64,000 bases of DNA, taken from NCBI RefSeq assembly GCF_013520865.1, contig NZ_JACDXJ010000001.1, forward strand, positions 4,325,501 to 4,389,500, read 5' to 3'. The notes under the pieces were generated by a model. That model was given only the letters and a program-made list of their open reading frames with translations, was not told the DNA's origin and did not search any database. Origin of the DNA: Microvirga mediterraneensis. GTDB lineage: Bacteria > Pseudomonadota > Alphaproteobacteria > Rhizobiales > Beijerinckiaceae. Positions within the stretch are counted from its first letter, which is position 1. Each line of letters opens with the position of its first letter. Positions 54,669-63,090 of this stretch are shown piece by piece. A program made the translations under genes and the position numbers.

Positions 54669-55607
54669 ATGTCCTTGTCCGGCACTCATTCCACGCGTCC
54701 GTACCGCGGCGTCTTTCCGGTGGCTCCAACGATCTTCCATGACGATGGGACGCTCGATCTCGAAGGCCAGAAGCGCGCCATCGATTTCATGATCGAAGCG
54801 GGTTCGGACGGCCTGTGCATTCTCGCCAACTTCTCCGAGCAGTTCCTGCTGACCGACGAGGAGCGCGAGACCGTGACGACGACGGTGCTCGATCACGTCG
54901 CCGGACGGGTTCCGGTCATCGTCACCACCAGCCATTTCTCGACCGAGATCTGCGCCGACCGCTCCCGGCGGGCGGAAGCCGCGGGCGCCGCCATGGTCAT
55001 GATCATGCCGCCCTTCTTCGGCGCGACGCTGCGCGTGTCGGAGGCCGGGATCTACGAGTTCTTCCGCAGGGTTTCGGATGCCATCGCCATCCCGATCATG
55101 ATCCAGGACGCCCCGATGGCCGGCACCTTCATGTCGGCTCCCTTCCTGGCCCGCATGGCCAAGGAGATCGCCAATGTGTCCTACTTCAAGATCGAAGTGC
55201 CCGGCACGGCGGTGAAGCTGCGGGAACTGATCGCGCTGGGCGGCGATGCCATCGAAGGTCCCTGGGACGGCGAGGAGGCGATCACCCTCATGGCCGATCT
55301 CGATGCCGGCGCGACCGGCGCGATGACGGGTGGAGCCTATCCGGACGGCATCCGCCAGATCATCGATCCCTACATGGCCGGCAACAAGGAAGAGGCCGCC
55401 GCAGCCTACGAGCGCTGGCTTCCGCTGATCAACTACGAAAACCGGCAGGGCTGGCTGCTGGCCGCCAAGGTGCTGATGAAGGAAGGCGGCGTGATCCGGT
55501 CCGAGGCCGTGCGCCATCCGTTGCAGCCCCTGCACCCGGAGATCCGCAAAGGCCTGCTCGAGGTCGCCCGCCGGTTGGACCCGATGGTGCTGCGCTGGGG
55601 CCGCTGA
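54669..55607 (+). CDS. L-2-keto-3-deoxyarabonate dehydratase (DHDPS family)
   Basis: A 312-residue class I aldolase-fold enzyme that turns L-2-keto-3-deoxyarabonate into alpha-ketoglutarate semialdehyde. The Schiff-base Lys is Lys174 in SYFKIE; GSDGLCILANFSEQ replaces the lyase-type loop, as in the Azospirillum enzyme. Perfect AAAGGAG precedes the ATG. It follows the dehydratase by 32 bases, so two consecutive steps of the non-phosphorylative arabinose pathway are co-expressed. The first dehydrogenase, lactonase and final semialdehyde dehydrogenase are not in this window. Confidence 0.9.
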   Translation: MSLSGTHSTRPYRGVFPVAPTIFHDDGTLDLEGQKRAIDFMIEAGSDGLCILANFSEQFLLTDEERETVTTTVLDHVAGRVPVIVTTSHFSTEICADRSRRAEAAGAAMVMIMPPFFGATLRVSEAGIYEFFRRVSDAIAIPIMIQDAPMAGTFMSAPFLARMAKEIANVSYFKIEVPGTAVKLRELIALGGDAIEGPWDGEEAITLMADLDAGATGAMTGGAYPDGIRQIIDPYMAGNKEEAAAAYERWLPLINYENRQGWLLAAKVLMKEGGVIRSEAVRHPLQPLHPEIRKGLLEVARRLDPMVLRWGR

Positions 55608-55627
55608 CCAGCCTCGAAGTTTGACGC

Positions 55628-55666
55628 GAGCGCCGCAGCCGCAAGGCCGCGGCGCTCTTCTCTTTT
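55628..55666 (+). terminator. Terminator of the arabonate operon
   Basis: GAGCGCCGC (55628-55636) and GCGGCGCTC (55649-55657) pair, with an inner GCC/GGC stem, followed by a T-rich tail. Confidence 0.8.
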
Positions 55667-55713
55667 CAGGATCTGCGCATGATGGAAAACCAGCCGCGCG
55701 AGACATATATGGA

Positions 55714-55989
55714 ATGAAACCCTACGAGATACCCTCCATGCCCGAGACAGACGAGCAGCCGGACGACGAGTTGGAAGAGCTGAACGGTAGCAAGCGTATC
55801 AATTTCCGCGACTATCCGAGTTCCGGCTTGGTCGTGATCGCCGCCCTCAGCTCGGGCCTGGGGTGGATGATGTACAAATGGCTCGGCAAGAAGCGGAAGG
55901 CCCGGAGCGGCACATCGACCGACGATGGAGCAGCCCCAGGTTCCTCCCGAGAAACGGGACCGTCGGGGGACCGGAAGCCTGAGCCGTGA
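55714..55989 (+). CDS. Small single-helix membrane protein, 91 residues
   Basis: Not recognised. An acidic N-terminal part (PETDEQPDDELEEL) precedes one hydrophobic segment, SSGLVVIAALSSGLGWMMYKWLG (about 39-61), then a basic and a Ser/Gly-rich tail, predicting a one-pass membrane protein. Starts at 55714 and 55738 are both possible; neither has a strong ribosome site. Function unknown. Confidence 0.55.
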   Translation: MKPYEIPSMPETDEQPDDELEELNGSKRINFRDYPSSGLVVIAALSSGLGWMMYKWLGKKRKARSGTSTDDGAAPGSSRETGPSGDRKPEP

Positions 55990-56049
55990 TACCCCTGCCC
56001 TGGAACGTGCTGTAGCGCACCGCCTCCTGAGACGCAGGAGATTACCTTA

Positions 56050-56070
56050 AGGAACCATCAGGAGGTTCCT
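56050..56070 (+). promoter_or_regulatory. Hairpin masking a Shine-Dalgarno sequence
   Basis: AGGAACC (56050-56056) and GGTTCCT (56064-56070) form a perfect 7-bp stem with a 7-nt loop. The ribosome site AGGAGG (56060-56065) lies in the loop and right arm, directly before the ATG at 56071, so folding would hinder translation. Confidence 0.5.
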
Positions 56071-56151
56071 ATGGCTCATTCGGCGGTCTCCTTCGTTCTC
56101 GGCATCATCGCCCCGGTGGCCCTGGTCGGCTGGCTGCTCGTGCTGCATTGA
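56071..56151 (+). CDS. 26-residue hydrophobic small protein
   Basis: MAHSAVSFVLGIIAPVALVG plus WLLVLH: one uninterrupted hydrophobic helix, long enough to cross the membrane. A consensus AGGAGG stands 5 nt before the ATG, much better than for most genes here, which is the main reason to accept so short a frame. Hydrophobic 26-mers of this kind are often missed in annotation. Function unknown; translation may be gated by the hairpin over its ribosome site. Confidence 0.6.
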   Translation: MAHSAVSFVLGIIAPVALVGWLLVLH

Positions 56152-56242
56152 CGGCCCGCTGGTTCTGCCTGCATCGAGCGGCTATGCCCCGTTTTCTGGG
56201 ATGCGCTTCGTTCGCCCCGCCTCCCCGAGCTACGCACATATT

Positions 56243-57358
56243 CTAGCGTCCTGTATCCAACTCGGGTCGATAGAGAACCGCCTCGCTCAGATCCTGGACC
56301 CGGGAGCAGCCCAGATGGCCCAGCGTCGTCCAGAACTCGCGCTGCAGGAGTTCCAGGGTCCGCCGGACGCCGTGCTCGCCATCGGCCGCCAGGCCAAGCG
56401 CAATGAGGCGGCCAAGCGCGACCGCATCCGCGCCCAATGCAAGCGCCGTAGCGATGTCGCTGCCGCGCCGGATGCCCGAGTCGAAGATGATCGGGACATC
56501 TCGCCCCACTGACTTCCGGATGGACGGCAGGACGTCCAGAGCTGCGGGCGTGCGGTCAACCGTGCGGCCGCCGTAATTCGAAACATAAAGCCCGACGGCA
56601 CCGGCATCGAGCGCCGCATGGGCGTCCTTGACGCTTGTGACGCCTTTGACGATGCAGGGAAGAGGCGCACGGGCGATGACGCGCGCGGCCTGCTGCCAGG
56701 TCCAGCGCGGCTGCGTGAACTCCAGCAGTTCGACGAGAGAAGCCGGGTCCGACCGTCCCGGCCCGAAATTGGCGGAGCCGCTCTCGCCCCGGATGGAGAA
56801 GCGGTCCTCCATCATCCGTTCCCGCCATTGCCTGATGGGCGAATACGTGACGCAAATATACTTGTAGCCCGCGACTTTGGCCCGCTCCATGAGACCGACG
56901 GCGGCATCCTCATCGCCGACGAACGTCATCTGGAAGATCGATGCCACGGACGAAGCGGCCGCGATGTCCTCGAGCGGGAACGATGCGGCTACCGGAACCA
57001 TCTGCTGAATGCCGACTGCTTCGGCCGCACGCCCGATGGCAACGTGTCCGCCGGGATGGAATGCGGCCTCGCCGCCGAACGGAGCGATGAAGGCGGGAAA
57101 GCTCAGATCGAGCCCCAGAACATTGGTTCGTGTATCGGGGTTGCTGATCCCCGCGAAAAGCGGAGTGACAAACCGATGGCGGTCGAACGCTGCCGTATTG
57201 TCCCTGAGAGTGACCTCGTCGCCGGTGCCGCACCAGAGATAATTCCACTCGACTTCCGAGAGATGCCTCTGGGCATCGCGGTGGATCCCACGCAACGTGG
57301 TGTATTTCTCGTTGGTCGCGTAGCGATCGTCGATCCGGCTGGTCTTCGTCTCGGTCAT
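56243..57358 (-). CDS. FMN-dependent alpha-hydroxy-acid oxidase homologue with His-to-Tyr substitution
   Basis: A 371-residue TIM-barrel protein of the lactate/glycolate/mandelate oxidase family. FMN-binding features are present: FIAPFGGEAAFHP, Lys238 in CIVKGV, FDSGIRRGSD and ALGR. The catalytic His of the SNHGGR motif is Tyr262 (SNYGGR, codon TAC at 56575-56573, one transition from CAC). It may therefore be inactive toward hydroxy acids or do another flavin reaction. Start 57358 is chosen as the first ATG with family-like sequence. It ends the cluster after ridA. Confidence 0.85.
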   Translation of the reverse strand: MTETKTSRIDDRYATNEKYTTLRGIHRDAQRHLSEVEWNYLWCGTGDEVTLRDNTAAFDRHRFVTPLFAGISNPDTRTNVLGLDLSFPAFIAPFGGEAAFHPGGHVAIGRAAEAVGIQQMVPVAASFPLEDIAAASSVASIFQMTFVGDEDAAVGLMERAKVAGYKYICVTYSPIRQWRERMMEDRFSIRGESGSANFGPGRSDPASLVELLEFTQPRWTWQQAARVIARAPLPCIVKGVTSVKDAHAALDAGAVGLYVSNYGGRTVDRTPAALDVLPSIRKSVGRDVPIIFDSGIRRGSDIATALALGADAVALGRLIALGLAADGEHGVRRTLELLQREFWTTLGHLGCSRVQDLSEAVLYRPELDTGR

Positions 57359-57485
57359 TATCGGCATCCCAGGGTCCGGCGGGATCGCGGCAGCAATCCT
57401 TGGGCGATGAGTTTTGCGTGGAGTGCCTGCGGGCGGAGAAACTGCCCGCAGGCCGATGTCATTGCTGCACAAAAGCCAGCTTGCG

Positions 57486-57839
57486 CTATCGCGCGGCGGT
57501 GATGATCACCTCGATCAGGCGATTGGGATCGCCGAGGCTCGCAATGCCGATCGTTGCCCGCGACGGGAGGTCGTCCTCCGGAATCCATTCGAGCCACGCC
57601 TTGTTCATCTCTTCCTTCTGCGACATATCGCTGAGGTAAATTCGGGCCGCGAGGATCTTCGTCTTGTCGGAACCAAGCTCCGCGAGGAACGTGTCGAGCT
57701 TTGCGCAGACTTCCCGGGTCTGATCCGCCATGCCCTTCGACAGGTCGTTGGCTGCATGCCCACCGAAATAAAGCACGCCGTTATGCTCCACGGCGCCATG
57801 CATGATCTTGTGTTTCCGGTGACGGATGATGTCGGTCAT
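57486..57839 (-). CDS. RidA/YjgF-family imine deaminase
   Basis: A 117-residue RidA-like protein, normally a trimer that hydrolyses reactive enamines and imines to keto acids and ammonia. GVLYFGGHAANDL and AARIYLSDMSQ are family motifs; the active-site Arg appears in PSRATIGIA and the closing IEVIITAA is conserved. AAAGGA lies before the ATG at 57839. It follows the FAD oxidoreductase gene by 32 bases, which fits removal of imines made by that enzyme. Confidence 0.87.
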   Translation of the reverse strand: MTDIIRHRKHKIMHGAVEHNGVLYFGGHAANDLSKGMADQTREVCAKLDTFLAELGSDKTKILAARIYLSDMSQKEEMNKAWLEWIPEDDLPSRATIGIASLGDPNRLIEVIITAAR

Positions 57840-57871
57840 TGGATGTCCTTTGATTGTGAATGGAACGTCGC

Positions 57872-58978
57872 TCACGCCGCGGCGGGAGCGTAGGGAGCCG
57901 TGTCGGTATCCGGCGTCTCACCCATGCAGATCTGGGCCAGCAGGCGGCCAGCATAGGGCCCGATGGTGAGGCCGGCCGCCCCAAGGCCGTTGCCGATGAC
58001 AAGGCCGTCGATGCCCGCAACGCGACCAAGGATGGGTTTGTAGCCGTCGCCTGCGGGCCGGAAGCCGATCCGTGTTTCGATGATGGTGCCCGAGGCCAAT
58101 CCGGGCGCAATCGCGAGGCCCGCATTGAGAACCTCGGCCTGGCCGCTGGCCGTGACCCGATAATCGAACCCGGTATTGTCCTCCCGCGTTGCGCCGATCA
58201 CGACACGGGAATCGTCGAAGGCCAGCATGTAATGGCTGGTCATAGGGAGCAGGACGGGCCAAGAGCGTGTTTCCGCCCCCGGCAGGCGCAGGTGGACAAT
58301 CTGGCCCCTTTGCGGACGGACAGGATGCTCCAATCCGAGAGGACGCAGGATCTGTGAGGCCCAGGCGCCCGCCGTGACGACAATCTCGTCCGCTTCGACC
58401 GGGCTTCCGTCGCTGCGGATGCCGTGCACTCTTCCGTCCCGCAATTCGAGCGACACGTGATCGTGCCGAAGCACGGCGCCCGCCGCGACGGCCGCACGGG
58501 TCATGGCCGCGGCGAGAAGCCTGCCGTCGACGCGAGAGCCTCCGGGAATGTAAATGCCGTCGAGATCCTCCCGCAATGGCGGGGACAGCCGCTTCGCTTC
58601 AGCGGCCGATACGCGCCGCACGTCTCCCGCCTCGGGTGCATGGGCGATGCGCGATTGGATTCTCTGATCCGCCGCATCCAGTTCCCGCCGGTCCTCGGCG
58701 ACGACGAGCGTGCCGACGCGCCCGTATCCGAGATCGGTTTCGCCACGCTGCGTCAGGCCCTCGACCAGTTTTGCGTAGTAGCGCGCTCCGGCGGCATAGA
58801 GAGCGTACCATTCCGGATCGGTGACCTTGGTGGCCCAGGGGCAAACGATTCCCGCGCCGGCCAGGGTCGCCTTGCCCTGATGAACCTCGTCGAACACCTC
58901 GACTTCAATGCCGCTCATGGCAAGATGATAGGCGACACTGGATCCGAGAATCCCTGCGCCGATCACGACGACACGCAT
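57872..58978 (-). CDS. FAD-dependent amine/amino-acid oxidoreductase (DAO family)
   Basis: A 368-residue D-amino-acid dehydrogenase/glycine-oxidase-like flavoprotein. The Rossmann motif VIGAGILGSSVAYHLA (5-20) binds FAD with Glu/Asp in VEVFDE; RPQRGQIVHLRLPG and the C-terminal IGNGLGAAGLTIGPYAGRLLA are family marks. Start 58978 has GGAGC 7 nt upstream; upstream ATGs lack a site. Product imines would feed RidA. D-amino acid, imino acid or opine are candidate substrates. Confidence 0.85.
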   Translation of the reverse strand: MRVVVIGAGILGSSVAYHLAMSGIEVEVFDEVHQGKATLAGAGIVCPWATKVTDPEWYALYAAGARYYAKLVEGLTQRGETDLGYGRVGTLVVAEDRRELDAADQRIQSRIAHAPEAGDVRRVSAAEAKRLSPPLREDLDGIYIPGGSRVDGRLLAAAMTRAAVAAGAVLRHDHVSLELRDGRVHGIRSDGSPVEADEIVVTAGAWASQILRPLGLEHPVRPQRGQIVHLRLPGAETRSWPVLLPMTSHYMLAFDDSRVVIGATREDNTGFDYRVTASGQAEVLNAGLAIAPGLASGTIIETRIGFRPAGDGYKPILGRVAGIDGLVIGNGLGAAGLTIGPYAGRLLAQICMGETPDTDTAPYAPAAA

Positions 58979-59048
58979 CTTCAAGCTCCGCATGAAGGAA
59001 AAGCCTTGCGCCGGGTTCTGGACCCGGCCCAACGGCAGGAAAGATCGA

Positions 59049-59075
59049 CGGGGAGGAATCCTTCAGTCCTCCCCG
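59049..59075 (-). other. Intercistronic hairpin after the binding-protein gene
   Basis: CGGGGAGGA (59049-59057) and TCCTCCCCG (59067-59075) form a perfect 9-bp stem between the binding-protein gene and the oxidoreductase gene. Such hairpins often stabilise the binding-protein part of the message or partly terminate transcription. Confidence 0.55.
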
Positions 59076-59097
59076 CCCAGTTCTGAGAAGGATCGTT

Positions 59098-60708
59098 CTA
59101 CGGCACCGTGACGCCCGAGAAGCGGCTGGTTCCGAACACGGCCGGGACGAAACCCGAAACCGACTTGTTGACGGCGAGCAGCGCCGACGAGCTGCCGAAC
59201 AGGATCGCCGGAACCTCGTCGTTGAACACGACCTGCGCCTGCTTGTAGAGGTCGGTCCGCTGCTTCTGATCGGTGATCTGACCGGCGCGCGCGATCAGAT
59301 CGATGAAGGTCGGGTTGCACCATGACCCAATATTCGACGGGCTCGGTTTACCCTGCGAATTACAGGTGAAGTAGTTGTTCGGGATCTGGCTCGGATCCGG
59401 AAAGTCCCAGATGCCGCCGAACATCGCGGTCTTCGACTCGCCCATGCGCGCGCGCTTGACGTACTCGCCCCATTCGTAGGTCACGATTTCCGCCTTGACG
59501 CCGATCTTGGCCCAATCCGCCTGGATCAATTCCGCGGCGCGGCGGCCGTTCGGCATGTACGGACGTGTGACCGGAAGCGCCCAGATCTGCGTTTCGAAGC
59601 CATTCGAATATCCGGCCTCGGCCAGCAGCGCCTTGGCCTTCTCGATATCGTATGCATGTCCCTTCAGGTCGGCATTGTGCCCCCAGAGCGAGGCCGGGAT
59701 GAGAGCCCCCGTCACCGCGCCCGTGCCCTCGAAGACGTTGTCGACGAGGCCCTTCATGTTGATGGCATGGGCAAGCGCCTGCCGGACGCGCTTATCCTGG
59801 AAGGGCTTCTCCTTGAAGTTAAAGGCGAGGAAGCCGGAGGATGCCACGGGCGTTTCAGCAAGGTTGAGCTTGGCACTGGCCTTGATCACCTCCCGGTCGG
59901 CCGGGCTCGGCGCGTTGGCGATGTGGCATTCTCCCGCCTGCGCGCGCTGCAGCCGGACCGGCGCGTCCACCGTGATCGGCATGATGAGATCGTCGACCTT
60001 CGGCGTCCGCGACGGATCCTTCGCCTTCTCGCCCCAGGTATCGTGGAAGGCCTTGAACCGCACGGCCGCATTGGTCTGATACACCTGCATCTGGAACGGG
60101 CCCGTTCCGATCGGCTGCAGGTCGAGCTGCTCAGGCGTTCCGGCCTTGAGCAGTTGATCGGCATATTCGGCGGAGAGGATAATCAGTGACTGGTGGGACA
60201 GGATCCCGATGAAGGGCGCCAACGGTTCCTTCAGCGTGAACGCGACCGTGTGCTCGTCGATCTTCTTCACCGCCGTCAGGACATCCGCGAGCTTGGTGTT
60301 GAAGGTGATGTAGTTCCCGCCATTGACCTTGGCGTAGGGATGGTCGGCCTTCATCATGCGTTCGAAGCTGAAGACCACATCGTCCGCGTTGAAGTCACGG
60401 GACGGTTTGAACGCCTTGTTGGACTGCCACTTCACGCCTTGCCGCAGCTTGAACGTATAGGTCTTGCCGTCCTCCGAAACGGACCAGCTTTCGGCGAGGC
60501 TCGGCTCGAGCTCCGAACCGCCGGCCTTGACCGAGACGAGTTGATCGTAGATCTGGCCGGTCACGATGCTCGTGGTCGCATTGCTGGTCAATTGCGGATT
60601 GAAGGTCTCCGGGCTTCCTTCGATGCAGACGACGAGACTGCTGCTCAAAGCAGGCGACGCGGCGGATATCATGATCGCCAACGCACCTACCGAAATTGCT
60701 GATTTCAT
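59098..60708 (-). CDS. Peptide/opine-type ABC transporter substrate-binding protein
   Basis: A 536-residue DppA/OppA-class periplasmic receptor (SBP_bac_5). A signal peptide ends near ALSSS (about residue 24). Family blocks: GSPETFNPQLTSNATT, YTFKLRQGVKWQSN, DVVFSFERMM, QPIGTGPFQM, DKRVRQALAHAINMKGLVDNVFEGTG. No permease or ATPase gene adjoins it. It is first in a minus-strand operon with the FAD oxidoreductase, ridA and the oxidase homologue, and is divergent from lysR. The ATG at 60708 follows a GTG; AAGGGG lies upstream. Confidence 0.88.
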   Translation of the reverse strand: MKSAISVGALAIMISAASPALSSSLVVCIEGSPETFNPQLTSNATTSIVTGQIYDQLVSVKAGGSELEPSLAESWSVSEDGKTYTFKLRQGVKWQSNKAFKPSRDFNADDVVFSFERMMKADHPYAKVNGGNYITFNTKLADVLTAVKKIDEHTVAFTLKEPLAPFIGILSHQSLIILSAEYADQLLKAGTPEQLDLQPIGTGPFQMQVYQTNAAVRFKAFHDTWGEKAKDPSRTPKVDDLIMPITVDAPVRLQRAQAGECHIANAPSPADREVIKASAKLNLAETPVASSGFLAFNFKEKPFQDKRVRQALAHAINMKGLVDNVFEGTGAVTGALIPASLWGHNADLKGHAYDIEKAKALLAEAGYSNGFETQIWALPVTRPYMPNGRRAAELIQADWAKIGVKAEIVTYEWGEYVKRARMGESKTAMFGGIWDFPDPSQIPNNYFTCNSQGKPSPSNIGSWCNPTFIDLIARAGQITDQKQRTDLYKQAQVVFNDEVPAILFGSSSALLAVNKSVSGFVPAVFGTSRFSGVTVP

Positions 60709-60930
60709 CACGTTGTGTCCCCTTTGGATATTGTTGCCGCAGACACACCGGACGAGCCTCTGGCGCGCTCCTTCCAGAAGGGCAGCTTCTCATGACGCCA
60801 GTCATCCGACCGCCTTGCCCGCAGTTCTTCCGAGGATTAGAGGAGCCCATAACATGATTGTCAAATTGCTTTTCTGCCGTCCATTATAACCGAAACTCAT
60901 GGACCAGAGAGCAAGCCTGAGAACGTTGTA

Positions 60931-61848
60931 ATGAACATCAGACAGATAGAAGCGTTTCACGCGTTCATGGAAACCGGTTCGGTGACGCATGCGGGCGAGA
61001 GGCTCGGCATCTCGCAGCCTGCGGTCAGCAAACTGCTGAAGGGCTTCGGTGAGAGCTGCGGCTTCAAGCTCTTCATGCGCAGCAACGGCCGGCTGGTTCC
61101 GACCCTCGAGGCCCGTCTCGTAGCCGCCGAGGTGGAGAAACTCATCGCCGGCACCGAACGCATCGAGCGCGTGGCGGCAGCCGTGCGAAACCGAGAGTGG
61201 GGACAGGTCACGATCGCGGCGCTTCCGGCGTTGGCGTCGCGCTATCTGCCGCGAGCCCTTTCTCCTTTTCTGGCCGAGCAGCGCGACCTGCGCCTGACGC
61301 TTCAAAGCAGGGCCTCGCCGCGCATCGCGGAGCTTGTCATGGCGCAACAGGTGGATATCGGCCTCAGCATCCTGCCGTTCGACCACCCGGACGTGACAGC
61401 CGAGGCGGTGATCCGCTTCGACCTGATGTGCTTCCTGCCGGCGCAACATCCGTTGGCCGAGAAGTCCACCATCGGCGTGGAAGATTTGCGAAACGAGTCA
61501 TTCATCTCTCTCGAACGGGACGATTGCTCCTTGATGACGATTGATCGGGCATTTCAGATGCGCGGCGTGCAGAAGCGAAATCGGATCGAGGTTCCCATGT
61601 CCGAGACCGCTTGCAGTTTTGTCGCGAATGGCATCGGGGTCTCCATTCTTCCACCCTTCGTCGGAATGGATTATCCGCCCGACCAGCTGGTCCGCCGTCC
61701 GCTCCTGCCGAAGACCTCGATGGATATCTGGCTTCTGACATCCAGTCGCCGTCCTCTATCTCTCGCGGCGCAGCAATTGACCGAGTTCATTCACACGGCC
61801 CTGGCGTCCTTTCAGCAGCCCTCACCCGCCTCATCGCCAGAGCAATGA
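60931..61848 (+). CDS. LysR-family transcriptional regulator
   Basis: A 305-residue LysR protein. The N-terminal helix-turn-helix is GSVTHAGERLGISQPAVSKLLKGFGES (about 16-42), and the C-terminal effector domain starts near residue 90 (QVTIAALPALASRYLPRAL). The DNA-binding part resembles the opine regulators OccR/NocR in pattern (MNIRQIEAFHAFM, VPTLEA). It is divergent from the binding-protein operon, 222 bases away, and so probably activates it in response to the imported compound. Confidence 0.9.
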   Translation: MNIRQIEAFHAFMETGSVTHAGERLGISQPAVSKLLKGFGESCGFKLFMRSNGRLVPTLEARLVAAEVEKLIAGTERIERVAAAVRNREWGQVTIAALPALASRYLPRALSPFLAEQRDLRLTLQSRASPRIAELVMAQQVDIGLSILPFDHPDVTAEAVIRFDLMCFLPAQHPLAEKSTIGVEDLRNESFISLERDDCSLMTIDRAFQMRGVQKRNRIEVPMSETACSFVANGIGVSILPPFVGMDYPPDQLVRRPLLPKTSMDIWLLTSSRRPLSLAAQQLTEFIHTALASFQQPSPASSPEQ

Positions 61849-62116
61849 TGCCCCGCGCGACGCCCAGGATTGATGAGCAAGACAATGCGGCAGCATGCCG
61901 GAATGCGAATGGGACCTGCGGCTTGTCCTGACCACAGCCAAGGGCTTTGGGCTGAACCTTGAACATTCATGGTGAACAGGAAACGCTTCGAGACAGTCGA
62001 GGTGCGGGATAGGAACTCCGGATGATCCGATTAATAACTCCGCATTTCTCCTGGGCATACGCCTGTCGTTTCCATGTATAACAGGCACGGCGACAAGCCA
62101 GACACAAGGGTGACCG

Positions 62117-62896
62117 ATGATGGACCTTCAGCGCAATGTTTTCAAAGCCGCTCTCAAGAACAGGCAGTTGCAGATCGGACTCTGGAGCAGCCTTTGCAGC
62201 AATATCGTGGCGGAGATCATTGCTCATAGCGGCTTCGATTGGATCCTGCTCGACATGGAGCATTCCCCCAACGAAGTCCCGGGAATCCTGAGTCAACTCC
62301 AGGCCCTTGCAGGCGGCACCGCCACTCCCGTCGTGCGTCCGGCCTGGAACGATCCTGTTCTCATCAAACGCCTCCTCGATATCGGCGCGCCGGCTGTTCT
62401 GATTCCCTTCGTGCAGAACGCGCGGGAAGCAGAGCAGGCGGTTGCCGCCTGTCGTTATCCTCCGGCAGGCATTCGCGGGATCACGTCGGTGGGCCGCCCC
62501 AGCGGCTATGGACGCTTGCCCGCTTATCTCAAGCAAGCGGACCGGGAAACCTGCGTCCTGGTGCAGATCGAGACGTCGGCGGCGTTGAGAGAGCTGGAGG
62601 CCATCGCAAGCGTTGACGGAGTTGATGGCGTGTTCATCGGCCCCGCCGATCTGTCAGCATCTCTGGGGCATATCGGCAACCCGCAGCATCCTGAGGTTCA
62701 GGCTGCCATTCAAGATGCCGTGCGACGGCTCCAGACCGTGGGAAAGCCTGGAGGCATCCTTGCACCGCGTGAGGCGGATGCACGCCGCTACATCGAGTGG
62801 GGTTATGAGTTCGTTGCCGTCGGATCCGACCTGGGACTTCTCGTGAAAGGCGCTGATGATCTGGCGACCAGCTTCAAGCCTGTCTCTTCGGAATAA
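62117..62896 (+). CDS. HpcH/HpaI-family aldolase
   Basis: A 259-residue class II pyruvate aldolase (4-hydroxy-2-oxoheptanedioate or 2-keto-3-deoxy sugar acid type). Catalytic features: His49 in LLDMEHSP, Arg74 in VVRPAWND, metal ligands Glu152 in QIETSAAL and Asp178 in GPADLSASLG. Two adjacent ATGs at 62117 and 62120 follow AAGGG. It lies 268 bases after lysR in the same direction with no gene between; whether it belongs to that cluster or to sugar-acid breakdown is open. Confidence 0.9.
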   Translation: MMDLQRNVFKAALKNRQLQIGLWSSLCSNIVAEIIAHSGFDWILLDMEHSPNEVPGILSQLQALAGGTATPVVRPAWNDPVLIKRLLDIGAPAVLIPFVQNAREAEQAVAACRYPPAGIRGITSVGRPSGYGRLPAYLKQADRETCVLVQIETSAALRELEAIASVDGVDGVFIGPADLSASLGHIGNPQHPEVQAAIQDAVRRLQTVGKPGGILAPREADARRYIEWGYEFVAVGSDLGLLVKGADDLATSFKPVSSE

Positions 62897-62982
62897 ACCC
62901 TGGCAGCCATTTCAAAGGACATACGGTTGTCCGGAACATCGCTGACGCATGCATCGGCTCAAAGGATGAAGCCACTCGTGGA

Positions 62983-63051
62983 CGCATCATGCGGAGCGGC
63001 AATGCCGCTCCGACCGCAAGTCCACTCTTTTGGGTCCGGCGCCCTCGCCTA
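62983..63051. repeat. Degenerate palindromic element D
   Basis: CGGAGCGGCA-A-TGCCGCTCCG forms a 10-bp stem, and the right part, GTCCACTCTTTTGGGTCCGG, resembles the right half of the second palindrome of elements A and B. It lies between the aldolase and the small exported protein gene. Confidence 0.4.
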
Positions 63052-63090
63052 TGGCTGCGCGCGAACGCTATGTGCGCCCCTCAAGCAACC

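Noticed and set aside
52885..54729. A 614-residue open frame on the minus strand opposite the dehydratase gene
   Set aside because: Shadow frame without a ribosome site; the dehydratase on the plus strand has all cluster ligands.
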